64,000 bases of DNA from Thermothelomyces thermophilus ATCC 42464 (taxonomy: Eukaryota > Ascomycota > Sordariomycetes > Sordariales > Chaetomiaceae), in the NCBI RefSeq assembly GCF_000226095.1, contig NC_016474.1:3162001-3226000 (forward strand), read 5' to 3'. Under the pieces are notes generated by a model. That model worked only from the letters and a program-made list of their open reading frames with translations, was not told where the DNA came from and ran no database searches. The position numbers and the translations under genes were made by a program. Positions 46,965 through 58,049 of this stretch are shown here, one piece after another. Within the stretch, counting starts at the first letter, position 1, and every line of letters begins with the position of its first letter.

Positions 46965-48779
46965 ATGCTAAGCTCCGACCCTTCCTTGTCTTCCCCGCCG
47001 CCGGGTCTGGACTTGCGCGCCTCGACCTTCTCGACACCGACACGCGCGTCTCAACCACAGAGAGCTGTCCCGGATGATGATGATGGATTCGCTTCCCCGC
47101 GGCAGCAGTTCGAGAGGCACACTCCAACTCCCGGTTCACCACTCCATCCAGGCCACCACCACCAGCAGCAACAGCAACAGCAGCAGCATGGCCTGAGCGC
47201 GCCGCGCCCCTCACTCTCGCCGTTGTCAGAATATCACAGTGGCTTTGCGGATGAGGATCTCGGCTCCCCCCTCAACCTAGGCAACCATCGCCGACAGCAT
47301 TCCTTCCCTAACCTGCTACCGCTGGCCCTCAGAAACAGGACGCCCTCGCCAACGAGGAAGACGCACGTCAGGTCGCCCTCGGAGCAGATGCCCTACACCG
47401 GCGACGGGAGGGTCAACGGGAGGACCGCGGCAGCGAGTCCGCGAAGTGGTGGTGGTGGAGGAGGAGGAGGAGGAGGAGGAGGACTAGTCAGCTGGTTGAG
47501 CGGCAGCGCGGCGGCAGCAAATGCACTCGGTCTGTCCCACCAGCCGGGAACCTCCAAAGATGCCTCCCCAACGCCCACCGCCACGCCTACCCGCAACGGC
47601 CGAAATGCCGGTTTCAACAGCAATACCGCGGATGTAACGACACCGAAGAGTGCCACTACCACGACCGCCGCGTCCCGCTTCATGTCGGCCCTTTCATCTC
47701 GCTTCACCTCCGCCACCCCGACCAACAGCTCGTCCCTCCGCAACCCGCCGATTGGAGAACAGCAGGAGGACGAACTATGCACTCTCGACATCGAAGCCGC
47801 CCTCTTCCCGTCCTCCCCATCCTCCCCGTCCTCCTCGGCGGCGCGCGACCCTTTCTCTCCCTCGGCCTTCAAGAACCTGCACATGAACGCCGTAGGCCTG
47901 CTGACCCGGATGCAGGCGGCCTATCGGTCGCAGGCCGCGGCGCTGCGCGACCTGCGCGCCGAGCGCGCGGCCGAACGGGATGAGCTCGAGGAGGCGGTCA
48001 CGCGCGCCGCGCACCTCAAGATGCAGCTCGAGGGAATGGCCCGGAAGGCCGCGGAGTGGGAGGCCACCGTGCAGGAGCTGACCGGGGAACTGGAACGGGA
48101 GAGGAAGGCCAGGGCGAGGGCTGAAGCCGCCGAACTCGCTGCTGCCTCCGCTGCTGCCGCCGCTGCGGCAGCGGTGTCGTCCAAGATGTCGGAGGGCGAG
48201 GGGGCACCCTCGATGGTGTCGGAAGATTTGGGTGTCGAGGAGGATAGGAGGCGGAGGCGGAGGCGGAGGCGGCTGAGGAGGAGTTCTGGGGATGAAGGGG
48301 GAGAGGAGGTGGAGGAGGAAGGGAGTAGCACTACGGATGACGAGATTGACAGCGCTGAGAGCGAGAGCGTCTTCTCGCGGTGTCGGAGCCCGCCGCTGAC
48401 CCTGCAGTCGCCGCTGCAGACCCGAGCGGCGCCGACAGCCGCGTCGGACGGGGCATCCGCCTCAAGAGGGGTTACGGGCGGGTCCGGGACGCCGAGTGGT
48501 AAGAATGCTGGCGGCAGCGGATCGGTGAATGCCACGCCTAAGCAGAGGACTGGGCAAGCCATGGGCGCGTTCCAGAAGATTCTGAAGGGCATTTCGGGGG
48601 ATACGGCGGGCTGTTCGAACTGCAAGGGACAGGATGCGAGCGTCGCGTGGGATACGGTTAGTCTGTTGAGGGACGAGAACCGGCAGCTGAAGAACCGGAT
48701 CGGGGAGCTAGAGCACGCCGTGGAAGGGGCACTGGATCTGGTGAACGGGGTCGGGCTAAAAGTCCCTCAGCTGGCTTGA
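46965..48779 (+). CDS. Coiled-coil, low-complexity protein of unknown function
   Basis: Single-exon frame of 604 aa; I do not recognise a named family. The N-terminal half is disordered Ser/Pro-rich sequence with a poly-Q run, a poly-G run (about 47446-47485) and possible phosphorylation sites (SPTRKTHVRSPSEQ). From about residue 285 an acidic block (EDELCTLDIEAALFPSSPSS) leads into a long coiled coil (LLTRMQAAYRSQAAALRDLR, RAAERDELEEAVTRAAHLKM) ending in an Ala-rich helix. After an R-run and an acidic stretch, the C-terminus is compact and looks conserved: GAFQKILKGISGDTAGCSNC, WDTVSLLRDENRQLKNRIGE, LEHAVEGALDLVNGVGL. The CxxC pair and the second coiled coil suggest a dimerising scaffold, which is inference. 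Confidence 0.8.
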   Translation: MLSSDPSLSSPPPGLDLRASTFSTPTRASQPQRAVPDDDDGFASPRQQFERHTPTPGSPLHPGHHHQQQQQQQQHGLSAPRPSLSPLSEYHSGFADEDLGSPLNLGNHRRQHSFPNLLPLALRNRTPSPTRKTHVRSPSEQMPYTGDGRVNGRTAAASPRSGGGGGGGGGGGGLVSWLSGSAAAANALGLSHQPGTSKDASPTPTATPTRNGRNAGFNSNTADVTTPKSATTTTAASRFMSALSSRFTSATPTNSSSLRNPPIGEQQEDELCTLDIEAALFPSSPSSPSSSAARDPFSPSAFKNLHMNAVGLLTRMQAAYRSQAAALRDLRAERAAERDELEEAVTRAAHLKMQLEGMARKAAEWEATVQELTGELERERKARARAEAAELAAASAAAAAAAAVSSKMSEGEGAPSMVSEDLGVEEDRRRRRRRRRLRRSSGDEGGEEVEEEGSSTTDDEIDSAESESVFSRCRSPPLTLQSPLQTRAAPTAASDGASASRGVTGGSGTPSGKNAGGSGSVNATPKQRTGQAMGAFQKILKGISGDTAGCSNCKGQDASVAWDTVSLLRDENRQLKNRIGELEHAVEGALDLVNGVGLKVPQLA

Positions 48780-49451
48780 TTTGGCTCCGGCGTCTGGCTT
48801 GGGCAAGCAATTTAGAATTGGATATCAAGGGTTTCATTCCTGGTGTTTTTGTGGTTAAGGCGCCGTCCCGCATGGCAGGAACATCTATCGGCACCTGGAC
48901 GACATAGACTGGTTCATGGTCGTCGGGGACCGAAAATGGGTAGCCATATTCATACTATATCCACTGTACCCCTTTGCTGCTGGACTAATATTCAAGACAC
49001 CGGACCTTCTCGTCCAGCATGGCGTTACGGTGCCTTGTCTTGTCTACGCAGAGCTCTGGTCGAGTTACAAGAACGAACTTCCTCTCGCACATGCCCGCCA
49101 CAATGCCATCCTACCCAATCTCCCCCCTCGAGCAAGTGACTGCCTTAAATGTACAATGCTATTTCCTCTAGCGCGCACTGCGCACGCATCCGCGGGTTCT
49201 AATAGCTAGGTCCTCTTCCCGGGATATACACAAACCCTAACTTGTTTGACGCTCGTTCCGGTCGCCCATGCCACCGCCGCACTTCTCCCACAACCTCTTC
49301 GTTCACGCCAATTCCACTTCGGTGCTCATCCTTTCCTCTCTCCATATCTCCCTACGCCTTGCCTTTTTTTTTTTTTTGCCAAGACGGCTGCCAAGGAGAA
49401 ACGATCACTCCACACCTCTCTTCTCCCTCCCCCGACTCATGACCGACCCGC
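48780..49451. other. Convergent intergenic region, no gene seen
   Basis: Probably the 3' UTRs of the coiled-coil gene and the complex I gene. It contains a 16-T run at about 49361-49377. Confidence 0.55.
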
Positions 49452-49939
49452 TCAGTGGTGCTCCTCAGCGCCGTGATGATGATCGTCCTTCAGGAAGAAG
49501 TGCTCGTACAGGCAGTAGCCCGCAAAGGCGACCGTCGCGATGCCGAAGCCGGGGAAGGCGTTCTTGAACCGGTTCCAGCGGCTAAACTGGCCGGTGTAGC
49601 GCCATGCTTCGCTGTAGTCCTCGGCGTTAGTTCAAATGCAATTGCAGCTCCAGGGAGGGGAGAGAGAGCGTGGTGATGATGATGACGTGCGGGAAAATTG
49701 TGGGAATGCGAAGGTCAGAGGAGGGTAGTGAGTGGATGGGAGGGTAGGGCATTCGCTGCGTCGGTAGCGTCGTGGACCGGCACGGCTGGTCGAAAGAAGC
49801 TAAGAAAACGGGAGCCGAGTATAACGTAAACGTACTTCCTCCACCAGGGATCGTAGCGCGGGGTGCCGGTGGCGGCGAGGAACTTGCTCATGTCGAAGCC
49901 CGTGATGTTGGGCTTCGGGTCGCCGCCGTTGTAGCGCAT
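49452..49939 (-). CDS. NDUFB3: Complex I accessory subunit B12/NDUFB3
   Basis: Small single-span membrane subunit of mitochondrial NADH:ubiquinone oxidoreductase. Two coding exons, 49939-49836 and 49611-49452, with a 224-nt intron, give 87 aa. Exon 1 encodes MRYNGGDPKPNITGFDMSKF then TPRYDPWWR. The splice makes NEAWRYTGQFSRWNRFKNAF, then PGFGIATVAFAGYCLYEHFF (the membrane segment) and a His-rich end, KDDHHHGAEEHH. I place the acceptor at CTACAG just before 49611, because it gives the family motif WWRNEAWRYTG; the nearer AG at 49621-49622 breaks frame. A CCAG acceptor-like site just upstream of the ATG suggests a 5' UTR intron. The gene is too short and too split to be obvious as a single frame. 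Confidence 0.88.
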
Positions 49940-50715
49940 GATTCTGGCGAGGAAACAAATGTCAGTGGGCGACTCGACCTTTCGTCGTCGGTCTCGGGGA
50001 TTCAACGGGATCGTCCGAACCTGGTGGGCTGCATTGTGGCGCTGGCAATTGCTCGTCAGGAGTCGGGCGTCTGCTCAGCAGGATGGGGAGCTCAATGACA
50101 GAGGTCGCATCACTGCAATGCACCGGGACTGGAGTGGTGCATTTGCTGTGTAGGTTCTGGTTCCCGTCCTTGGCTGCGGGTCCCACCCGCTTAGTCACCA
50201 CTGGGGTTAGGTAACCTCGACCCGTGCTTGCGAGGGCTGCGTGTGCGGGTGGCCCGTGCACATGCGGGCCTGTGCCTCCTTGGCCATCGCCAACCTTGCC
50301 GTTCCATTCGGGACATGAACAAACCTGCAGCCGCTTCACCTCAACCTGCTTCAGCCCCCCGCGAAACCTAAAACTGAGCTCGTGCCCCTTCCCGTCCTAC
50401 CTGCCCATTACTGTTGAAGGCCCGCCTCGAATCTCCGGGACACGCGTTCACCACTCCTCCTCCCAAAACAATTTTTTCTAGGCCTCGTTCTCGACCGAAA
50501 CCCGACCGTGGAACCCGCCCAATTCGTCCCGCGATTGCCCAGTGCCGTCCTGCCATCTGGAACCGCCTCTCTCCCCCCCCCCCCTTCCCCATCCCCTGCG
50601 ACAGGGACGGGAATGGTCCCTTCACGTCTCGACCCAGACACGGCTCTAAGGATACGTCCCTCGCGATAGGAAAGAAATCGAGTGCAACTCACCCCACGGG
50701 CGCCGCCACCACGCG
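49940..50715. other. Divergent region between NDUFB3 and POP2
   Basis: Shared upstream DNA. A pyrimidine-rich run ending in a C-tract (about 50570-50585) likely lies in the POP2 leader. No additional gene is supportable. Confidence 0.5.
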
Positions 50716-52585
50716 ATGCCTCCGCCGCTCAACCGGTTCCCAAGCGGACCCAACACCATCTCCCCCTACCACCAGCAGTACCCCTCCCACGCTCAGCATG
50801 CGACGAGTCATCCGCCGCCCCTGGGCGCCACAGCGGCCTATCTCAACGCTCAGGTCGGCCAGGTGAACCCGTTCTCGGGAAACAGCAACCTATTAGGCCT
50901 GGCGGGGGGGCTCAATGCCGCCGCCGGCTTCGGCGTCGGCGTCGGCGCGGACTCTGGCCTGGCGAACCACGCCGCGCGCCTGGGCTTCACGCACGTGGGG
51001 AGCCTGCAGCAGCAGCAACAACAATCGCAACAACAGGCCCTCCAGCAACAGCAGCAGCAGCAGCAGCAGCAACAACAACAACAATCACAGCACAGCCAAC
51101 ATGCTCCTCCCGTTCAGCACCCACAGCACGCACAGCCGCAAGGTCACGGATTGGTGGAGCACGCCACGCGAGTTGCGCAGAAAGGGCGGATAAGAGAGGT
51201 GTGGAAACACAATCTGCACGAGGAGTTTGCGACACTGCGAGACCTGGTCGACAGGTATCCGTACATTGCCATGGTGGGTGGTGGAACTCTTTGCCAGCCG
51301 GCTGGTAGCGGGCTGCTAACATGAACCCTCTCCCTCCTTTTTTTTCTTCGGGTAGGACACCGAGTTTCCGGGCGTCGTCGCGAGACCGATGGGAGGCTTC
51401 CGAGGGAAAAGCGACTACCACTACCAATGCCTACGTACCAACGTGGACCTGTTGAAGGTGATACAGATCGGCATCGCCCTCTTCAACGAGGACGGCGAAC
51501 AGCCGCCCGCCCGCCCATCCTCGACCGACTCGGCGGACCTGCGCCGGGCAGGCAGTCAAGCACCGCTACCCTATGCTTGGCAGTTCAACTTCAAGTTCTC
51601 CATCAAGGATGACATGTACAACCAGACATCTATCGAGTCACTGCAGCAAGCGGGCATCGACTTTGCGCTCCTCGAGCGGGACGGCATTGACCCGCACGAG
51701 TTCGCGTCCCTGCTGATCCCTTCAGGCCTCGTCTGCTTCGACCACGTCCGCTGGATAAGCTTCCACGGCGGCTACGACTTCGGCTACCTCACCAAGCTCC
51801 TCATCTGCAGCCCGCTGCCCTGCGACGAGGTCGAGTTCGACCAGAAGATGAAACGCTACTTCCCCTCCACGTATGACGTTAAGCACCTCATGAAGCACGC
51901 CATCAAGTTGCACAACAGCGGCATGCTCACGCCCTCCGACCCGAGCGCGATCGACGTTATGCAAAAGTTCGAGCAGAAGTCCGGGCTCGAGCACATCGCT
52001 GAGACGCTCAAGCTCAAGCGCGTCGGGAGCGCCCACCAGGCCGGGTCTGATAGCCTGCTGACGGGCCGCGTCTTCTTCGAGCTGCGCAAGCGCATCTTCA
52101 ACGGCGACATATCGGATGAGCACCTGGGCAAGGTCTGGGGTCTCGGCATTCCAGACTTCTCCGTCGGCGGCGCCGGCATCACCGTCGGCAACAACAACAA
52201 CAACAATAACAATAACAGCGGGAACGCCGGGAACCAGGTTGAAAACACTCCGCCGACCAACAATGGCAACAACCACCAGCAGCAGCAGCAGCAGCAGCAG
52301 AACCCTCAGAACCATCACCAAGTGAACGGCAATGGCACTCCGAGCACGCCCAATACAGGCAGTGTCGGGCTAGCTGGCACACCGGGAGGCGCCTCGTCAT
52401 CCCAAAATACCAATGGGAGTGCCGCTGGCGGTGGAAATGCAGGCAGCAGCAGCAGCAGCAACAACAACAACAACAACAATAGCAACAACAACAGCAACAA
52501 CACCGCCAGCGGAATGGGGCCCATGACTCCTGGCGGGGGCGGCGGGGTGTTTGGGGCGTTTGCTTTTGCGGGAAATTCGCGGTAG
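50716..52585 (+). CDS. POP2: CCR4-NOT deadenylase subunit POP2/CAF1
   Basis: DEDD-family 3'-5' exonuclease that shortens mRNA poly(A) tails in the cytoplasmic CCR4-NOT complex. Exons 50716-51273 and 51356-52585 give 595 aa. The intron falls exactly before the catalytic DTEFPGVVARP. Catalytic residues visible: D187 and E189, D315 in VCFDHVRWISFHGGYDFGYL, H413 and D418 in AHQAGSDSLLTG. All DEDD positions are present, unlike budding yeast Pop2 with its altered SEDQ residues. The core (about residues 160-460) is flanked by long low-complexity arms: an N-terminal poly-Q region (about residues 95-125) and a C-terminal Asn/Gln/Ser/Gly-rich tail with N8-like and Q8-like runs. The core matches CAF1 throughout, including KVWGLGIPDF. 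Confidence 0.95.
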
Positions 52586-53722
52586 ATAGTAGAAGAGGAA
52601 AGCGGAGAGAGAATTATAGGGGTTATACGATGTTGTTCTCTTCTTCTTCTTGTCTCCTTCTTCTTCTTCTTCCTGCTAGCCATGCGTGTGCCCCTGTCCA
52701 ATGTGCGTATCGTATGCCTTGTGTGGAACCGGATATAACGGATTGAATGTCAAATGGGGGCGAGATTAGGGGGTTCTTTTGGTTTAAGTGGGGAGAGGAG
52801 GGATCTAGGTGAAGGAGTGGGCAAGGAGGGTCGGCTGGACTGGGCTGTATTTCTGTTTCCTCTCTTGTTTTCCCCCTTGATCTTTGTTTCTTCGATTTCA
52901 GTGTATGTATCGTTAGGCGGGTATCTTTACCTTTTTTTTTCCCTCCATCTGTGCCTTTTGCCTTTTCTTGTCTCTCTGTCACATATTTCCTCGTTAGGAA
53001 ACCGCCGCCGCAAATGAGTGGCTATGGATGCTCCCAGAACGCCTACACGACTTCCGATCTGACGGTTTTGGGGTGTCATACTACTTTTTCCCATAACTCC
53101 TCTTGTGTATGTATGACATAGCCCGCTCATTTTGTCTTCGTCTGATCTTCTGGCTTCTTGTCCGGTTGGTAGCCGGTTTCGGTTCTACCTGACTCCGCGT
53201 CAGCGAGCAGAACTAGCGATGGTGATGATACAGGATGGAAGCTGCTTCTGCTCCGGTTCTCGACGCCGTTTTGAGGTCGACGAGTTGGGCTAAATAGACG
53301 GACACGAAGTTGGATGGCAATGCAAACAGGGTCTGTTTTGCCCATTATCGATTATCTGACCGAAGATCGACACGTGCTCATCCTCCAATATATGCCCCGA
53401 GAGGACGTTGTCATCGCTTGTGCTAAAAAAAATACGAATCCAAGGTACCTAGGGAGGTCCAAGGTACGGGCCTTGTTAATAACCTACAACTTGGTTGTCC
53501 CTATTCAAACTGAGCCCAAGTGGAGATGAAATCGCATGTACGCCGCCGTGTTCCATCCGAAAGAACCTAACCGCCCGTCCCCGCCCCATGCGCTACCATA
53601 ATACTAACTAAGGACCAACCCAAACCAGCCAAATTGAACGCCAATAAAATGCACTCCAACTACCCTAGAGGCGTGATTCTTGGTCTCTTCTCTCTCATGA
53701 AGGCCATAACTGAGGCCGCCCT
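52586..53722. other. Convergent intergenic region, no gene seen
   Basis: Starts with TTC/CTT-rich sequence (52637-52675), likely POP2 3' UTR. Short frames elsewhere have no recognisable product. Confidence 0.55.
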
Positions 53723-55136
53723 CTAAGTAACGTAAACCTTTCTCACCCCGTCCACCCCGAACACCTCTCCCGTGACCAGATCTTTGACCTGCCACTGAGG
53801 CAAACCGCTCTTTGCGGCATATTCTTCGAGGCGGGCCTTGCCGTAGACTCGGCCGTTGGGGAGCAGCACCAGGTCGTGCTCTAGCAGGCGGCTCTTGCTG
53901 TGGTGGGCGTAGCGCACGCTCCGGGCGAGCTCGTTGAGCTCGGTCGAGCAGACGGGGCAGATGCGAGTCGTCAGGGAGGCGGTACCATGGTGTTGGGGCT
54001 GGGCGGCGGCGGCGTCGGGGGTGGCGGTCGGGGTGGCGCTGTCGCCGCCGTCGTTGGCGCCGTTGATGTGGTGTTGCGACTGCTCGGGTTCAGGCTGAGC
54101 CTGGACTGAAGATGGGGTGCTATGGCAGGCGGGGGTCTTCAGGGCGGACAGGCCCGATGAAAGAGCGATGTGTAAGAGAGGGGTCATGGGCAGGTTGAGG
54201 AGCTTCAGGTAGGCCTCGGAGAAGGTCTCGGCGAGTTTCTGCCAGCGAGACGCGCTATACAAGGAGGCGTACGGCTCAATCTTCGTGTCCGGACGGTAGG
54301 CGAGGAGGCCAGCCATGTGGCTCACTTCGACCGGGTAGGTGTCGTTGAACGGGGTGATGTACTTCTTCGCGTGATTGATCGCATCGATCATCTTGGTTTG
54401 CGAGCCGGTGCGCATCATCTCTATGTACTGCTGACAGCGCAGCATGAACTCAAGGTTGGACTGCATCTTGCGGAGCTCTTTCTTGTTCTCGTTGCACCAG
54501 CTGAGGGCCTCCTGCACGCTGCCCTTCTCCAGAGACTGGCGAATCTTGCTCATCGTCGCAAAGGTATCAATGTCGACCAGGTCCCGCATTCCCCGCTCGT
54601 CCGCCAGTGCTACCGCGGACGAACCGTAGCCGTGCCGAAGCATGTAGTCGACCAGAAGGCGGTCGAGACGCTGACGGGACCAGGCCTCGTATTTGACGTC
54701 GTCGACCGTGTTGAGATTGGCGAGCTCGCGGAGGTGCGCTACGCGAGCGTCCATTTGGCGATAGAGACGGTCTTCCTCCTCCGCGGCGGCGGCCAGCTTC
54801 CGCTTCAGCCCCCGCATCTTGCCCAACATCTGATCCAGGCTCTTGACGGCATCCTGGGCCGAAGTCTTGCCGCTGATCAGCCCGTTGGCTGTTTCCTTCA
54901 CGGCATTCTTGACGGCGTTTGAGTCCCACTCGAAGGGATAGTGAACAGAGCGAAAGTTGTTGCGCAAGAGCTCGTAGGGAAGGCGCAGGCACGGTTGGTC
55001 CTGAGGTCAGAAAAACCTTTGTTAGCAGAAGGGTACGTTAACGGACATGATCGCGGACTGTCCGGGATGATGACGTGAGTCGTACAAGGAGCAAGTGGTT
55101 ATCGTGGTTGATTTTTGCCGCTTCGAGATCCGCCAT
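53723..55136 (-). CDS. FYV10: GID/CTLH ubiquitin-ligase subunit FYV10 (GID9, MAEA)
   Basis: RING-type subunit of the GID/CTLH E3 complex; in yeast it drives degradation of gluconeogenic enzymes. A 51-nt first exon (55136-55086, [17 protein letters not shown]) and an 85-nt intron precede the main exon (55000-53723), giving 442 aa. The join reads [20 protein letters not shown]. LisH/CTLH are visible around [20 protein letters not shown] and [40 protein letters not shown]. The C-terminal Gid-type RING has [13 protein letters not shown] and [20 protein letters not shown], with [14 protein letters not shown] after it. An inserted Gln/Ala/Pro-rich stretch of about 60 residues separates CTLH and RING. 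The C-terminus ends [15 protein letters not shown], the expected family ending. Confidence 0.95.
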
Positions 55137-57077
55137 GTCTGAAACCACACTCCCAGCCTCTCAAGAAGCTAGGATCGTATGCAGGTATCCTGATCGGAGG
55201 CTGTGTAGACTGTTCTGTGTTCGAAACAAGCTGGAGTCGTTCGAGGTTGGGTTGAGGTCAGTAGGTGCCGATTGGGGAATGAACCCTTGTGGCCAGCGGA
55301 GGCCCGTGAGGGCAGCCATCCGATTTGCTCCCGACTTTCGTTGCGGAGCCAAGAGGTGCGAGACCTCCAGCCAACCCTAACCCTCCCTCGGCATCTTGAA
55401 TGGTGCATTTGAGAAAGTCGGAAGAACCAGTTTCGCTCCATTCACCGCACATCGTAGTGCGCCCGTATAATGTCAACCGTCAAAAGCGTTGGGAAAAGAG
55501 AGAGGTCACCGACGGGACGTCTGTCTCGAGCTCTAGGTGGCTCGTGACGTGTGCATGCGGCCCAATCATGCGCAGGCCTGTCTCACTGCCTCGCTGCTTT
55601 CGCGTCATGAGGGGTTCAAGCAAGGTGGGGCAAGTGGGAAGGAACAGAGAGTGCTAACACGCTGATGGTGGTGAGGTGTGGTGAGCAGTTGCTGGAGGGG
55701 GGAAGGCGTCGCGCCGTTAGGCCGTCAAATCTGTTGTTAGGGGATGAATCCTGTAGTGGTGGTGTGCAAGTGCGCGGGTAGGCTGGAAGGTCGAGGGATC
55801 TTCATACACGCCACACGGGCAAAGAGCCGAACAAGCACATAGGTACATAACTACATCTACGGTATATACATGCACATGCGACAGCTCTGTCTCAACGAGA
55901 TCGAGAATACGAGTCAGGATTTGTGAGACACCCAAAGTTACGTCCTTGGTTCTCAAAACTACGAGTCAAAACTGGGTGGTTCTCATGTTACAGTGTTTCC
56001 AACCAAAAGTTCGAAAGTTTCGAACACTGGTGGAGCGCGATGAATAAGAGGCACCAGTGACTTGTTCTCGCACCAAACCTGGTGGGTCGCAGTGAGCGGG
56101 AGTGCTGATCGCTTATGCGTACAGGTCAAGAAAAGGGTGTTGATGGGTGTGCCATTTCGGCAAAGGTGTTGGCCCGTGCACCCCTGATCCCTCCACGGCC
56201 CGCAATTTGATTAAGTTAACCTCCATCCAGCCTCCAGCCTCAGCTCACATGATCTTCCCTCTCTCTCGCTCTTCAGCACCAGCCATCGACAAGCACCACA
56301 GACCTGACACAGATCCATCTTTCATATCAAGGTACGACCGCATGCCAGATTATTTCAAGACTTGAATTCGAATTTGTTCACAAAAACGTTGGCGTCAATT
56401 TTCCCTACATTTGCAGGTCCTGGCTGACTTCTGCAGCGCTCGTCACGTTTTCGGGCACGTTCTTCACATGACCTCGCCCTTGGACCCAACCACAGACAGT
56501 AAGGAACCCTTCCTCAAACCATCAACTCCATCAAGAAGAGCAGGGGCCATGAGATATCAATTTACTCGCAACACAGCAATGTCTGCGCGCGACCGCTGCT
56601 GAACGCGTTGCCCTTGACGACCGAACGCGGCGGACTCGCCAGCGCCACCCGCTCAAGTGAGCGCATGCGCTGTGTTGCAGCTTTGGCTGAAATTTATCAA
56701 AGGGTGCTGCTCGGTTATTGATCAGCCAGGGCTGCTCTTGGTATGCACTTGATGCACTTTGAAGGCAAAGCCCGGCTGGTTCTCGAGCCTCCTTTAGTCT
56801 CGACGGTTTTTTCGGGTGGTTGCGCGTCACGCGCCATTTCTGCAATGAGTTGCTTCGATTCTCTGAAGGGCGGCGTGCGCCACTGCCCCTTGAAAAAGGG
56901 ATCGTGAGCGACTGGCAGACAACCTTAGACAAGGCCCGATTGATTAAAAAGACCTCCACGTTACACTGATTCGCCCGGCACTCTGCTTGTTACTCGTGCT
57001 GGATGAAAATGCAGTGCTGATGGCAGGATTCGAACTAACTTCCCTCACCAGGCGTACCACCAACCTCACAACCCACC
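55137..57077. other. Divergent intergenic region upstream of FYV10 and the bHLH gene
   Basis: About 1.9 kb with no supportable coding region. A tRNA T-arm-like string occurs near 57024-57036 but has no cloverleaf around it. Confidence 0.55.
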
Positions 57078-58049
57078 ATGGCAGCGACAGTTGGTGTGCA
57101 GCAGCCCGATATTTCCGAGGCTTCAACGAGCCCTGGCCAAAAGCGGAAACGCGCAGCCGAGTCTGCCTCGCCAGATTCGCGCCGCGCTAAGCGTGGTGCT
57201 CCTAACTCCTCCATGTCGGTGCCGGAATCTGAGGCCCAGCCTTTCCTCGGAGATACTGTGAGCATTGCACAAGCAGCCCATGACCACGTCAACGTGGAGG
57301 ATTTCAGCGCTCTCGCTCAGGCTACCGCCTCTGAGCACAACGATACGGCTGATACCTCCAATGCCTCGAGTACTGCTGCGGCGGCGTTGAATATGTATCC
57401 ATCGCTGCATGTTCCTCAGTCCACCGAGGAGGCATTTGCAAACCAGCCGACGCCGGAGACACATCACGAAGAAAACACCTTCAGCGGCCATGCGGTCAAC
57501 CAGCCCCCTCCAGACGGTCTGCCGTTGCCTCCTCCCCCTTCCACCATCCAGCAACCGCCGTCGAACGGGGTACAGCAGGAGCAGCGTTATAGCGCTCCGC
57601 CCAACACAAAGCCCGCAGTTGGCTCCGAGGAGTGGCACAAGATGCGCAAAGACAACCACAAAGAAGGCAAGTATTCCATCCGCTTCGCTTTGTTAGCACA
57701 TTACTTCTGACATGTCGCAGTCGAGCGTCGCCGGCGGGAGACCATCAACGAGGGCATCAACGAGCTGGCCAAGATCGTCCCCGGCTGCGAGAAGAACAAG
57801 GGCTCTATCCTCCAGCGGGCGGTGGCGTTCATCACCCAGCTGAAGGAGAATGAAACGCAGAACATTGAGAAGTGGACATTGGAGAAGCTGCTCACGGAGC
57901 AGGCGATTGCTGAGCTCAGCCAATCTAACGATAAGCTCAAGCAGGAGTGCGAGCGCCTTTACAGGGAGTTGGATACATGGAAGCAGATTGCGCAGAGTGC
58001 CGGCTTGCAGTTGCCACAGCACAAGGAGGAGCCAGGGTCAAGCAGCTAA
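57078..58049 (+). CDS. CBF1: CBF1-like bHLH-zipper transcription factor
   Basis: Nuclear bHLH factor; yeast Cbf1 binds CACGTG at centromeres and at sulfur-metabolism promoters. Two exons, 57078-57666 and 57721-58049, give 305 aa. The acidic, Ser/Thr/Pro-rich N-terminal two-thirds include a KRKRAAES basic patch. The DNA-binding domain begins GSEEWHKMRKDNHKEVERRR with basic residues H/E/R in the E-box-reading positions, then RETINEGINELAKIVPGCEK, NKGSILQRAVAFITQLKENE. A leucine-zipper-like helix follows (EKLLTEQAIAELSQSNDKLK). The 54-nt intron splits the basic region between GAA-G and TC-GAG and begins GCAAGT, so it is a GC-AG intron. Only this junction rebuilds KEVERRRRE. Its specific targets in this fungus are not known. 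Confidence 0.93.
57667..57720 (+). other. GC-AG intron inside the bHLH basic region
   Basis: Exon end AAAGAAG, intron start GCAAGT, a CTGAC branch site about 15 nt before the acceptor, and intron end TCGCAG. The strong pairing of AG|GCAAGT with U1 fits the known GC-donor class. No GT donor nearby keeps the conserved basic region in frame. Confidence 0.85.

Noticed and set aside
57020-57040. GCAGGATTCGAAC string resembling a reversed tRNA T-arm
   Set aside because: The T-stem does not pair on the other side and the rest of the cloverleaf is absent; the site is in the leader of the bHLH gene.
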